This document shows positions 29,247 through 38,280 of a stretch of 64,000 nt of DNA, piece after piece. A program made the position numbers and the translations under genes. Source of the stretch: Martelella mediterranea DSM 17316 (GTDB lineage Bacteria > Pseudomonadota > Alphaproteobacteria > Rhizobiales > Rhizobiaceae); NCBI RefSeq assembly GCF_002043005.1, contig NZ_CP020330.1:248001-312000 (forward strand), given 5' to 3'. The notes beneath the pieces are model-generated. The model was not told where the DNA came from. It saw only the letters and a list, made by a program, of their open reading frames with translations, and did no database searches. Position 1 is the stretch's first letter; every line of letters starts with the position of its first letter.

Positions 29247-30128
29247 ATGTCTGCCACAAACGTTGTCGGATGGATCGGCGTCGGAAAAATGGGCGCGCCA
29301 ATGGCGGGCCATCTTCTGAAGGGCGGCATCGACGTGACCGTTTTCGATGCCCGGCCGGAAAACAGCGCGGCCATGGAAGAGCGGGGCGCGCGGACGGCGG
29401 AGAGCATCGAGGCCGTCGGCTGCGCCTGCAATGTGATTTTCACCTCGATCCCCGATGACCCGGCGCTTGCAAGCGTGGTCACGACACTTGCGCCGGCCAT
29501 GCGGGAAAACGCGATCCTGATCGACACCAGCACGGTCAGCCCGAAGGCTTCGTCAGAAGCCGCGGGAGTGCTTGCCGACCACGGCATCCGCTATCTGCGC
29601 GCGCCGGTTTCCGGCAGCACCACGATCGCGGCCGCCGCAAACCTCACCATACTCGCCTCCGGCGACGAGAGCGCCTGGAAGGAAGTCGAGCCGCTCGTGA
29701 CGCTGTTCTCAAGCGAGCGCCTCTATCTCGGCCCCGCCGACGAGGCGCGGTTCATGAAGCTGGTGCTGAACACGCTGGTCGGCGCCTCCGCCTCGGTTCT
29801 GGGCGAGGCGATCCTGCTTGGAGAGCATGGCGGGCTCGACCGCGCCCAGATGATGGACGTCATCCTCAAAAGCGCGGTAAGCTCGCCCCTGCTCGGCTAC
29901 AAGCGCGAGACCGTGGTGGTCGATGCGTCGGAGCCCGCCTTCCGGCTCGACCAGATGGTGAAGGATTTTTCGCTGATCCTTGCTGCGGCCAAGAGCGAGC
30001 ATATAGATATGGATGTGAGCGCCCTGGTCCTGAAGCAGTACGAAGCGGCGGCGCAAGACGGCATGGAGGGGCGCGATTTCTTCGCGCTGGTGGACTGGAT
30101 CAGGGACCACGCGCCGCGCACCGGCTGA
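29247..30128 (+). CDS. NAD(P)-dependent beta-hydroxyacid dehydrogenase (3-hydroxyisobutyrate dehydrogenase family)
   Basis: 293 aa. N-terminal Rossmann motif IGVGKMGAPMAGHLL, ending in DISTV-like LIDTSTVSP; substrate loop APVSGST near 120 and catalytic lysine in FMKLVLN near 172. The family includes tartronate semialdehyde, glucuronate-pathway and hydroxyisobutyrate reductases; I cannot pick among them. GGGAGGA precedes the ATG. Followed after 35 nt by the HTH-binding-protein fusion gene on the same strand, suggesting an operon. Confidence 0.9.
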   Translation: MSATNVVGWIGVGKMGAPMAGHLLKGGIDVTVFDARPENSAAMEERGARTAESIEAVGCACNVIFTSIPDDPALASVVTTLAPAMRENAILIDTSTVSPKASSEAAGVLADHGIRYLRAPVSGSTTIAAAANLTILASGDESAWKEVEPLVTLFSSERLYLGPADEARFMKLVLNTLVGASASVLGEAILLGEHGGLDRAQMMDVILKSAVSSPLLGYKRETVVVDASEPAFRLDQMVKDFSLILAAAKSEHIDMDVSALVLKQYEAAAQDGMEGRDFFALVDWIRDHAPRTG

Positions 30129-30163
30129 AGCGCATGGACGGGCCCTTGGGAGGGGGCCGCCGG

Positions 30164-31882
30164 ATGACCGAATATGAGATGCTGCGCATCATCGATTTCC
30201 TGAACGACCTCAACGGGCCGTTCAGCGCGGTCGTGGCCGAAAGCCGGGGCGACCCGGTTTTCGCGCTGACCCTGTCGCTGATGCAGGCCCACCTGACCGG
30301 CCGTGACATCACCAAGAGCGCGCTCGCCGAAAGCGGCGGCGTACCCTTTGTCACCGCCATGCGCCATGTCAGCCAGATGATCGAGGACGGCAATATCGTG
30401 CTCGATCCGCGCACCGCCACCGGCCGCAGCTTCTACGTCCGCCCGAGCGAGAAGCTGCAGGAACGGTTCATGGCCTATTGCCGCAGCGTCAAGGCCGTGA
30501 TCGGCCGCACCTTCGGCACCATCAATTCCGACGAGGATGTCGACGGCTTCTATTTCGGCGGCTCCAATTTCTCACGCGTCGTCATCCCGCCGCCGCGGCT
30601 GCAGAGCCACCATGTTTCCGGCGGCAAGGAACTGCGCTTCCTGTTCCGCAAGGACAATTATTTCGAGGCGCTGCGCAACACCTGGGCCGATCTCCGGGCC
30701 AATATCGGCTCGATCCAGAATGTCGATCTGCTGCCGCTACCGCAGCTCTACGACCGGATCATCGAGAACGGCCAGCGCAAGAGCTCCGAATTCGACGTCA
30801 TCTGCGTCAACAAGCCCTGGGTCGGCGACCTCGTCGATCGCGGACTGGTGCGCCCGCTTGACGAGTTGATTGCAGGCAGCCGGATCCAGCCGCTCGACTT
30901 CTCGCCGATGGTCTGGGATTCCGGGGGCTGGCAGGGCACGCAATACGGCGTGCCGATCTACACAACGGTGGAGCTGTTTCTTGCCCGGCAGGACATTTTC
31001 GAGCGCGCCGGCCACCCCTATCCCCGCACCTTCGATCAGGTGATCGACGCCGCCCGCGCCCTGCAGCGCCCCTCCGAGGGGCTATACGGCGTGGCGTGGA
31101 ACGCGGCGGAGGGCATGCCGATCGCCAGCACCTTCATGGTACTGCTCGGCTCCTGCAACGCCGCCTGCCTCAACCTGCCGCGCCGGCGCATCCATATGCC
31201 CATGCATGATCTGGTCTCAGACAAGCTGCGCGGCCAGGTGCTGACCGACCAGGCTTTCGAGGTGCTGGACTACATGCACCGCCTCGTCGACGTGTCGGAA
31301 CCCAACATTCTGGAGATGGACTGGGACCGCAGGGTGGAGGCGCTGCTGACCGGCAAGGCGGTGATGGGCTATTGCTGGTCGATGCATGCGGCGCTGATGG
31401 AATATCACGTCAAATCCGTGGTCTCGCGCCGCATGCGCTACCTGGAACAGCCCAAGGGCAAGGCCGGCATGCATGCCAATCCGGTCGGCGGTTTCCACCT
31501 GATGATCCCGACCAATCTCGACGAGGACCGTGTGGCCCTCGCCTTCGACGCGATCAGCTGGATGTGCTCGCCGGAGGTGATGAAGGAGCATGTGTCGGAA
31601 GGCTTTCCGGTCGCGCCCCGCTTCTCGGTCGCCGCCGATCCCGAGGCCGCCGCGAGTTCGCCGGTCATGGGCGTGGTCGCGCGGCTGCTGAAATCCAATT
31701 CGGTGTGCACCTGGTCGCGCCCGGCCGTGCCGGAATATCATGGGATCGAGGCCGTTCTCGGCCGCGAAATCCACGCCGCGCTGCGCGGCGACATCACCGA
31801 CCGCGAGGCGCTGGAGCGCGCCCAGCGCGCCATCGACGGCCTGCTCTCGACCCGCCCGGCGGCCGCCGAGAGCTACGCCTGA
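30164..31882 (+). CDS. Winged-HTH domain fused to a solute-binding domain: likely sugar-sensing transcription regulator
   Basis: 572 aa. No signal peptide and no hydrophobic N terminus, so cytoplasmic. Residues 30-95 look like a winged helix: ITKSALAESGGVPFVTAMRHVSQMIEDG forms helix-turn-helix and IVLDPRTATGRSFYVRP a wing. From about 150 to 560 it resembles family-1 extracellular solute-binding proteins (MalE-like): RFLFRKDNYFEALRNTW, FDVICVNKPWVGDL, GTQYGVPIYTTVELFLAR and VGGFHLMIPTN. ATG at 30164 follows GGAGG at 30149-30153; an ATG ten codons earlier is poorer. By analogy with LacI and LysR proteins, where a binding-protein fold senses a ligand, I infer a ligand-responsive DNA-binding protein governing the neighbouring ABC and dehydrogenase genes. 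Not shown experimentally. Confidence 0.8.
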   Translation: MTEYEMLRIIDFLNDLNGPFSAVVAESRGDPVFALTLSLMQAHLTGRDITKSALAESGGVPFVTAMRHVSQMIEDGNIVLDPRTATGRSFYVRPSEKLQERFMAYCRSVKAVIGRTFGTINSDEDVDGFYFGGSNFSRVVIPPPRLQSHHVSGGKELRFLFRKDNYFEALRNTWADLRANIGSIQNVDLLPLPQLYDRIIENGQRKSSEFDVICVNKPWVGDLVDRGLVRPLDELIAGSRIQPLDFSPMVWDSGGWQGTQYGVPIYTTVELFLARQDIFERAGHPYPRTFDQVIDAARALQRPSEGLYGVAWNAAEGMPIASTFMVLLGSCNAACLNLPRRRIHMPMHDLVSDKLRGQVLTDQAFEVLDYMHRLVDVSEPNILEMDWDRRVEALLTGKAVMGYCWSMHAALMEYHVKSVVSRRMRYLEQPKGKAGMHANPVGGFHLMIPTNLDEDRVALAFDAISWMCSPEVMKEHVSEGFPVAPRFSVAADPEAAASSPVMGVVARLLKSNSVCTWSRPAVPEYHGIEAVLGREIHAALRGDITDREALERAQRAIDGLLSTRPAAAESYA

Positions 31883-31912
31883 GCTTCACCGCGCCTGAAG
31901 AAATAGCCGCGC

Positions 31913-33496
31913 CTAACTGGCCAGCATCTTTGCCAGCATGAAGCCGGAGCCGGCGCCGGTTCCGGCACCCGGCCATGTCGCCGCGCCGCACATGTAGAGC
32001 GAGGGCACCGGCGTCTTGTAGCGGGAATAGCCGGCGGCGGGGCGGAACAGGAAATTCTGGTCGAGATGGTGCGAGCCGGACAGGCTGTCGCCGCCGATCA
32101 GGTTCGGGTTTTCCCGCTCCAGATCGCGCGGCGAGAACACGGCGCTTGCGCGGATCTTCGCCCGTGTCCCCGGCGCATGGGTCTCGATGATGTCGAGCAC
32201 GCGCTCGGCATAGGCATGTTTGGCCTGATCCCAGTCGGTCTCGCTGATTTCACCGGACGCATCGCCCTTAATCTCGGCCGGCAGCACCCGCACCTGCACC
32301 CACAGCACATGCTTGCCCTTGGGCGCACGGGAAGGGTCGACCGCCGAGGGCTGGCCGACCACAAGCGCCGGTTCAGCGGGCAACAGCCCGTCCATCGCCT
32401 CGGCATAAAGCCGCGACATCATCCGCATGTCGGGCGCGATGTGGATATAGGCATAGTCGCGAAGTTCGGCCCCCGCCGACCAAGCCGGCAGCTCGTCCAT
32501 CGCCAGATGGATCATCATCGTGCCGGGGCCGGCGCGGAAATCGTCAAACGTGTCGCCAAGGTCTCCAAGCCGGCTGTTTTTCGGCACGAGATCGTCGAAC
32601 AGCAGCTTCGGGTGCACATTGGCAATCACGGCCTTGCGGGCGGAAATCGTCCGGCCGTTGGCGAGAGACACGCCCGTCGCCTTGCCGGCCTCATCGAGTT
32701 CCACGCCCACGACCCGCTCGCCGAGCAGGATTTCGCTGCCGCGCTCCTCCACCACCTTGGTCATCGCGCGGATGATGGTGTCGGCGCCGCCCTTGCCGAT
32801 GACCATGCCGAAGGCCTGGTTGGCCATCGATTCCAGATAGGGAAACAGCGCGCCGCCGGCGACATCCGGAGCGAAATCGAGATGCAGACCCCAGGTCGCC
32901 ATCATCACCTTCAGCTTTTCGTTTTCGAAATGCCGGTCGAGAAAATCGCGCGGGGTTGCGACCAGCAGCCGCGCCAGCCGGTAAAGCCCCGAAGTACCGA
33001 GCGCCCGCCAGGCCTTCCACACCGCCTTTGCCGTCTGGAAGGAGGGGATCGGCGCGCCCATCAGCGCGAAGATATGGGGCGCGTCGCGGGAGAAATCGGC
33101 AAGCATCCGCTCCCAGGCTTCGGCGTCCTTTTCTGATAGCGCCGCAATGCCGGCTTTGGTCTCAGCCACATCCGTGCCAACGCCGAGCGCCGTCGCGTCA
33201 CGGAACACGCTGGCGAAGCAATGGGGGGCCGGCACCAGTTCCAGCCCCGCCGCCGTCAGAGCATCACGATGGGCGGCGAAGAAGGCGGAGCCGGCGAACA
33301 TCGAGAGATTCATCGCGCCGAAATCATGCCGGAAGCCGGGCTCGGTCAGTTCCTGGGTCTTGACCGCGCCGCCGGCCTCCCCGGCCGCTTCGACGACGCA
33401 GACCTTCCATCCCTTGGATGTCAGATGGACGGCCGCCGCAAGCCCGTTGTGGCCCGCCCCAATGATCACCGCATCATAATCCGTCGTCGTCGCCAT
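31913..33496 (-). CDS. FAD-dependent oxidoreductase, phytoene desaturase-like (first of two paralogues)
   Basis: 527 aa. N-terminal dinucleotide motif VIIGAGHNGLAAAVHLTSKGWKVCVVEA and GGAVKTQEL after it; C-terminal FAD-contact segment LYMCGAATWPGAGTGAGSGFML. This is the phytoene-desaturase/retinol-saturase branch of NAD(P)/FAD proteins, many without a known substrate. The genome has a second paralogue at 34667-36256 on the other strand, with a cyclase between. Divergent from the cyclase gene across 304 bp. Confidence 0.88.
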   Translation of the reverse strand: MATTTDYDAVIIGAGHNGLAAAVHLTSKGWKVCVVEAAGEAGGAVKTQELTEPGFRHDFGAMNLSMFAGSAFFAAHRDALTAAGLELVPAPHCFASVFRDATALGVGTDVAETKAGIAALSEKDAEAWERMLADFSRDAPHIFALMGAPIPSFQTAKAVWKAWRALGTSGLYRLARLLVATPRDFLDRHFENEKLKVMMATWGLHLDFAPDVAGGALFPYLESMANQAFGMVIGKGGADTIIRAMTKVVEERGSEILLGERVVGVELDEAGKATGVSLANGRTISARKAVIANVHPKLLFDDLVPKNSRLGDLGDTFDDFRAGPGTMMIHLAMDELPAWSAGAELRDYAYIHIAPDMRMMSRLYAEAMDGLLPAEPALVVGQPSAVDPSRAPKGKHVLWVQVRVLPAEIKGDASGEISETDWDQAKHAYAERVLDIIETHAPGTRAKIRASAVFSPRDLERENPNLIGGDSLSGSHHLDQNFLFRPAAGYSRYKTPVPSLYMCGAATWPGAGTGAGSGFMLAKMLAS

Positions 33497-33800
33497 CCGC
33501 GTCCCCTCGAACCAATATACCTATATGCATACATAATTCACGCGGATCAGAAGAGCATTTTTTTGAACCCGAGCGCAATAGTCGGCGACAGAATTGCCCT
33601 TTTGCCAATGATTTCGGCAATTGCCTCCGTTTGCGACAGGCATGGAAGCATGGCCGGAAGAAATGCATCCGCGTCACCATGATCCTTGCATTATCATATT
33701 TTCTTTCATAGGCTCTCCGGCAACGTCCGCAACAAGACCGGTCGATCAAGACCGCGCGCAGCGCCGGCACCGGTTCCGGACGACAAAGGGGAAGATTATC
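33497..33800. promoter_or_regulatory. Divergent regulatory region, FAD oxidoreductase / cyclase
   Basis: 304 bp between divergent starts. AT-rich around 33513-33545 with palindrome TATGCATA (33524-33531), and again at 33690-33712. It is the natural target for the MarR protein encoded at 36269; the palindrome is short, so this assignment is weak. GGGGAAG before 33801 is the cyclase ribosome-binding site. Confidence 0.4.
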
Positions 33801-34586
33801 ATGAATGACACATCCGTGCTTGGAAGCCTCGCCTCCGCCCTGTTGTCGGGATCGGTCAAGGTGGTTGACATCACCGCGCCGCTCGGACCGGAAACGCCAG
33901 TGCTCTACCTGCCGCCGCAATTCGGCCAGAACACGCCGAATGTGAAGGTGCACAAGATTTCCGAGTATGACGAGAACGGGCCGTTCTGGGCATGGAACTG
34001 GATCGAGCTTGGCGAGCACACCGGCACCCATTTCGACGCGCCGTGTCACTGGATCACCGGCAAGGACAATCCCGACAACACCACCGACACGATCAAGCCG
34101 CAGAACTTCGTGGCCCCCGTCAACGTCATCGATCGCTCGAAGGAAGCCGAGGCCGATCACGACTATCTGCTGACCGTCGACAGCATCAAGGAATGGGAAG
34201 CCGAGCACGGCGAGATCGAGGCCGGAAGCTGGGTGGTGATGCGCACCGACTGGTACAAGCGCAACGGCTCCACCGAAACCTTCCTCAATGCCGATGAGAA
34301 CGGCCCGCACTCCCCCGGCCCGACGGCCGAGGCGATCGAATATCTGCTTTCCAAGGGCATTATCGGCTGGGGCCAGGAAACGGTCGGCACCGATGCCGGT
34401 TCCGCCGGCGGCATGGAACCGCCCTTCCCGGCCCACAACCTGATGCACAAGCACAACAAATACGGCCTTGCCAGCCTCTCCAACCTCGACCAGCTTCCGC
34501 CCAAGGGCGCGATCCTGATCGCGGCACCGCTGAAGTTCGTCAAGGGCACCGGCTCGCCGGTGCGCGCGCTGGCGTTGATCGCCTGA
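33801..34586 (+). CDS. Cyclase family protein (KynB-like metal-dependent hydrolase)
   Basis: 261 aa of the PF04199 cyclase family. The metal-binding signature HTGTHFDAPCH near residue 75 is complete, with the later GQETVGTDAG and PAHNLMHKHNKYGLASLSNLDQLP. KynB hydrolyses N-formylkynurenine; relatives open lactam or carbamate bonds, and length (KynB is about 210 aa) suggests a different substrate. ATG at 33801 is preceded by GGGGAAG. Followed by a FAD oxidoreductase gene after 80 nt that contains a hairpin. Confidence 0.9.
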   Translation: MNDTSVLGSLASALLSGSVKVVDITAPLGPETPVLYLPPQFGQNTPNVKVHKISEYDENGPFWAWNWIELGEHTGTHFDAPCHWITGKDNPDNTTDTIKPQNFVAPVNVIDRSKEAEADHDYLLTVDSIKEWEAEHGEIEAGSWVVMRTDWYKRNGSTETFLNADENGPHSPGPTAEAIEYLLSKGIIGWGQETVGTDAGSAGGMEPPFPAHNLMHKHNKYGLASLSNLDQLPPKGAILIAAPLKFVKGTGSPVRALALIA

Positions 34587-34607
34587 CGACGGCCTGAAAC
34601 GAGGCTC

Positions 34608-34634
34608 CGGCGCGGCGAAAACGCTGCCGCGCCG
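34608..34634. other. Intercistronic hairpin
   Basis: Perfect 9-bp stem CGGCGCGGC / GCCGCGCCG with a 9-nt loop between the cyclase and FAD oxidoreductase genes. No T run, so probably an mRNA-stabilising or attenuating structure and not a terminator. Confidence 0.55.
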
Positions 34635-34666
34635 AAGCACTGACCGGCTTTGAAGAGGAGATCACA

Positions 34667-36256
34667 TTGGCGGATTTCGATCACATCATCATCGGCAGCG
34701 GCATCAACGCACTGGTCGCCGCCTCGCTCCTCGGCAAGGCCGGCAAGCGCGTGCTGGTGCTGGAGCGCAACGACACCATCGGCGGCTGCCTGTTGACCGC
34801 GGAGGTGACCGCGCCCGGCTACCTGCACGATGTGATGGCGACCACCATGGTGCTGTTCCTCACCTCGCCGGCCTTTGCAGCACTCGGCGATGATCTTGCC
34901 GCCCGCGGCGCGGAGTTCTGCCACACCGACACGCCGACCGGCGTGTTGCGCAAGGATGGCAGCCACCTGATCTATGCGATGGACCGCAAACGCAATATCG
35001 ACGCGTTCAACGCCAGGGCCGAAGGCGACGGCCAGACCTTCGACGCCGAAATGGCGGCGATGGCGGGCGATGCCGATTTCGTGTTCTCGCTGCTCGGCGG
35101 CAATCTCTGGTCGGGCGCGACGGCCAAGAAGATGTTGAAGGAAGCCTGGAAGCGCGGCCCGCGCGGCCTTGCCGCATGGTTCGGCGAGGCGCTGACGCCA
35201 GCGCGCGGCTATCTGGAAACCACCTATGTTTCGGACGAGGCCAAGGCGCTCTGGGCCCCCTGGGTGCTGCATTGCGGCCTCTCCCCGGAAGCGAGCTATT
35301 CGGCCGAGATGCTGAAGGTGATCGGCTTCGCGATCGAACTTGCCGGCTGCCCGATCGTCAAGGGCGGCGCTGTCAACCTGACGCGCGCCTTCGAGCGCCT
35401 GATCCGCGACCATGGCGGCGATATCCGCACCGGATGCGATGTCGCCGGCATTACGCTTGGCACGGACGGCAAGGCGAAGGGCGTACGGCTTTCCGACGGC
35501 ACGGAAATCGGGGCCAAGCGCGGTGTCATCGCCTCCGTCACGCCCGACCAGCTTTACCGCCGCCTGCTTGGCGAGACCGGCAAGCCACTGCCAACCGATG
35601 TCGAAAAAGGATTAAAATCCTATCGCTACGGCAAGGGCGACATGCAGATCCACTACGCGCTGAGAACGCCGCCGAAATGGAAAGCGGGCGACGAACTCGG
35701 CAAGGTCGCCCTGTTGCACTTGACCGACGGTCTCGACGCGGTGTCGCGTTCATCAAACGAGGCCGAGCGCGGGCTGCTGCCGGCCGAACCCACCGTCTGC
35801 GTCGGCCAGCCGACCGCGCTGGACCCGAGCCGCGCGCCCGACGGCGGCGCGATCCTCTGGCTCCAGCTTCCCGATACGCCGCGCCAGATCAAGGGCGATG
35901 CGGCGGGCCTTCTCGATTGCCCGCAAGACGAGCGCTGGACGGAGGCGCTGCGCGAGGCCTTCGCCGACCGCATCGAGGCCATGCTTGCCGCCCATATCGA
36001 GGGTTTTGCGGACAATGTGATTGCCCGCAGCGTCTCATCGCCGGCCGATCTCGAGGCGATGAACATGAACCTCGTCGGCGGCGATCCCTATGGCGGCTTT
36101 TGCGGTCTCGACCAGTTTTTCATCTGGCGTCCGTTCAAAACCGCCGTTAACCACAGGACCCACGTGCCCGGCCTCTATCATATCGGCGCCTCGACCCATC
36201 CGGGTCCGGGCCTCGGCGGCGGCTCGGGCTTTCTGTTGGCATCATCGCTGAAATAA
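34667..36256 (+). CDS. FAD-dependent oxidoreductase, phytoene desaturase-like (second paralogue)
   Basis: 529 aa. Dinucleotide motif HIIIGSGINALVAASLLGKAGKRVLVLE and GGCLLTAEV; C-terminal LYHIGASTHPGPGLGGGSGFLLA matches the first paralogue's end. The start codon is TTG, with AGGAG six bases upstream; no ATG lies in frame near the Rossmann strand. Followed 12 nt later by the MarR gene. Substrate unknown; the family includes carotenoid, retinol and amine-type oxidoreductases. Confidence 0.88.
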   Translation: MADFDHIIIGSGINALVAASLLGKAGKRVLVLERNDTIGGCLLTAEVTAPGYLHDVMATTMVLFLTSPAFAALGDDLAARGAEFCHTDTPTGVLRKDGSHLIYAMDRKRNIDAFNARAEGDGQTFDAEMAAMAGDADFVFSLLGGNLWSGATAKKMLKEAWKRGPRGLAAWFGEALTPARGYLETTYVSDEAKALWAPWVLHCGLSPEASYSAEMLKVIGFAIELAGCPIVKGGAVNLTRAFERLIRDHGGDIRTGCDVAGITLGTDGKAKGVRLSDGTEIGAKRGVIASVTPDQLYRRLLGETGKPLPTDVEKGLKSYRYGKGDMQIHYALRTPPKWKAGDELGKVALLHLTDGLDAVSRSSNEAERGLLPAEPTVCVGQPTALDPSRAPDGGAILWLQLPDTPRQIKGDAAGLLDCPQDERWTEALREAFADRIEAMLAAHIEGFADNVIARSVSSPADLEAMNMNLVGGDPYGGFCGLDQFFIWRPFKTAVNHRTHVPGLYHIGASTHPGPGLGGGSGFLLASSLK

Positions 36257-36268
36257 CGGAGTGGGTTT

Positions 36269-36769
36269 ATGGGTGAGCGTTTTTCGGGTCCGAACGGTGA
36301 CGGAGAGACGGGCGAGGCCGTCCGCAGCCTCGGCGAAATCGGGCTCAACGCATTTTCGCCCTATCTGATGAACCGGGTGATGGCGCGCTACAATGCCAAT
36401 CTCGCCGAGGAGTTGAAGCATCTTGGCATGTCCACCGCCAAGGTGCGCACCCTCGCCGTGCTCTCGGTCATTCCCTCGGCCACGATCAACGAGCTGTCGG
36501 TTCTCGCCGTCATCGAGCAATCGACGATGAGCCGCACGCTCGATTCGCTGGAGGAACAGGGCTATATCCGCCGCCAGTCGCGCAACGAGGACATGCGGGT
36601 GCGCGACGTCTCGATCACCGAGGAAGGCCGCCTCGCCTTCGACGCCGCCTGGCCGACCATGCACAGCTTCGTGCAACAGATGTTCGACGGCATCGACGAG
36701 GACGAACAGCGCGCCTTCGTGACCACGCTGCAGAAGATGCTGCGCAATGTGCGGGTGAACGAGATCTGA
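36269..36769 (+). CDS. MarR family transcriptional regulator
   Basis: 166 aa. Winged helix from about residue 45: STAKVRTLAVLSVIPSATINELSVLAVIEQSTMSRTLDSLEEQGYIRRQSRNEDMRVRDVSITEEG, with helix 5 and the wing R(x)NEDMRVR typical of the family. Overlaps no gene; lies 12 nt after the FAD oxidoreductase gene and probably belongs to that operon, regulating the cluster, possibly by sensing an aromatic substrate. Confidence 0.92.
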   Translation: MGERFSGPNGDGETGEAVRSLGEIGLNAFSPYLMNRVMARYNANLAEELKHLGMSTAKVRTLAVLSVIPSATINELSVLAVIEQSTMSRTLDSLEEQGYIRRQSRNEDMRVRDVSITEEGRLAFDAAWPTMHSFVQQMFDGIDEDEQRAFVTTLQKMLRNVRVNEI

Positions 36770-36822
36770 GGGACAGCGCCCCCGCCGGCTTGATGTAGCC
36801 TATTTCGGTTCGGGCCCGGCAC

Positions 36823-36885
36823 CGCCCGGGCAACTTGACCCGGGCGATCTTGACATAAGGTCATCTCATCCGGCTTTCGCCGGAT
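36823..36885. other. Hairpins between convergent MarR and xylA genes
   Basis: Two perfect stems: CGCCCGGG/CCCGGGCG (36823-36830, 36839-36846) and ATCCGGC/GCCGGAT (36868-36874, 36879-36885). Neither has a T run; they could terminate weakly or protect the 3' ends of the convergent transcripts. Confidence 0.45.
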
Positions 36886-36891
36886 CAAACC

Positions 36892-38202
36892 TCACACATA
36901 TTTGTTGATGATATTTTCCAGATATTCCTGGCGGCCCGATTTCGGTTCGGGGTTGATGTCGTCCTTCTCCACCATGGCGGCGATGTCTTCCAGCGTCATT
37001 TCGCCGGAGAGCATCTTCTTGGCGCTATCGCCATTCCAGCCCGCATAGCGCTCGTCGAGCGGCTTGGACAGCGCGCCGTCCTCGATCATCCGGGCGGCGG
37101 CCTTCAGCCCGCGCGCGCAGCAATCCATGCCACCGATATGGCCGTAAAGCAGGTCCGCCGGGTCGATCGACTGGCGGCGCAGCTTGGCGTCGAAATTGGT
37201 GCCGCCGGAGGTGAAGCCGCCGGCCAGCAGAACCTGATAATAGGCCAGCGCCATTTCCGGCACATTGTTGGGGAACTGGTCGGTATCCCAACCGGACTGA
37301 TAGTCATTGCGGTTCATGTCGATCGAACCGAGCACGCCGAGCGTGCGCGCAAGCGCCAGTTCATGCTCGAAGGTGTGGCCGGCGAGAATGGCGTGGCCCT
37401 GCTCGATATTGAGCTTCACTTCCTTCTCAAGCCCGTATTTCTGCAGGAAACCGTACACCGTGGCGACGTCGTAATCATACTGGTGCTTGGTCGGCTCCTG
37501 CGGCTTGGGCTCGACCAGGATCTGGCCCTTGAAGCCGATCTTGTGCTTGTACTCGATCACCATCGACAGCATGCGCGCCATCTGGTCGAACTCGCGGCTC
37601 ATATCGGTGTTGAGCAGGGTCTCGTAACCCTCGCGGCCGCCCCACAGCACATAATTCTCGCCGCCGAGCTTCATCGTCGCGTCCATGCAGGTCTTGATGG
37701 TGGCGGCGGAGTAGGCGAACACCTCCGGATCGGGATTGGTCGAAGCGCCCGACATGAAGCGGCGGTGGGAGAACAGGTTGGCCGTGCCCCACAGAAGCTT
37801 GACGCCGGTCTCTTCCTGCTTCTTGGCGAAATAATCGACGATCTCGTTGAGGTTCTTCGTGCTCTCGGCGAAGTTGCCGCCTTCTGGGCGCACATCGGCA
37901 TCGTGGAAGCAGTAATAGGGCGCACCGAGCAGCGAGAATAGCTCAAAGGCGACATCGGCCTTCAGCTTCGCCTTGTCCATGCCGCCATCATACCACGGCC
38001 GGTCGAAAGTGCGTCCACCAAAGGGATCGCCGCCCTCCCAGGCCAGCGAGTGCCAATAGGCGACCGCGAAGCGCAGATGCTCCTTCAGCGGCTTGCCGAG
38101 GACGACCTCGTCGGGGTTGTAATGCCGGAAGGCCAGCGGATTATCGCTGTCCGGGCCTTCATATTTGATTTTGGCGATATCGCCGAAAAAACCGGTGCTC
38201 AT
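36892..38202 (-). CDS. xylA: Xylose isomerase
   Basis: D-xylose to D-xylulose, 436 aa, class II length. Metal ligands and catalytic parts are visible: [12 protein letters not shown] near residue 95 with the catalytic His, WGGREGYE near 185, [16 protein letters not shown] with the metal Glu, GHTFEHEL, and [17 protein letters not shown] with metal Asp residues. Last gene of the LacI-xylB-xylA unit. Cytoplasmic. Confidence 0.98.
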   Translation of the reverse strand: MSTGFFGDIAKIKYEGPDSDNPLAFRHYNPDEVVLGKPLKEHLRFAVAYWHSLAWEGGDPFGGRTFDRPWYDGGMDKAKLKADVAFELFSLLGAPYYCFHDADVRPEGGNFAESTKNLNEIVDYFAKKQEETGVKLLWGTANLFSHRRFMSGASTNPDPEVFAYSAATIKTCMDATMKLGGENYVLWGGREGYETLLNTDMSREFDQMARMLSMVIEYKHKIGFKGQILVEPKPQEPTKHQYDYDVATVYGFLQKYGLEKEVKLNIEQGHAILAGHTFEHELALARTLGVLGSIDMNRNDYQSGWDTDQFPNNVPEMALAYYQVLLAGGFTSGGTNFDAKLRRQSIDPADLLYGHIGGMDCCARGLKAAARMIEDGALSKPLDERYAGWNGDSAKKMLSGEMTLEDIAAMVEKDDINPEPKSGRQEYLENIINKYV

Positions 38203-38280
38203 ATCAATTCTCCCATTCGGTTATTCTCAAATCCGGCCGATTGCCGCATGGGCATGCCGGGTCCATTTCAGTGTGTTGCG

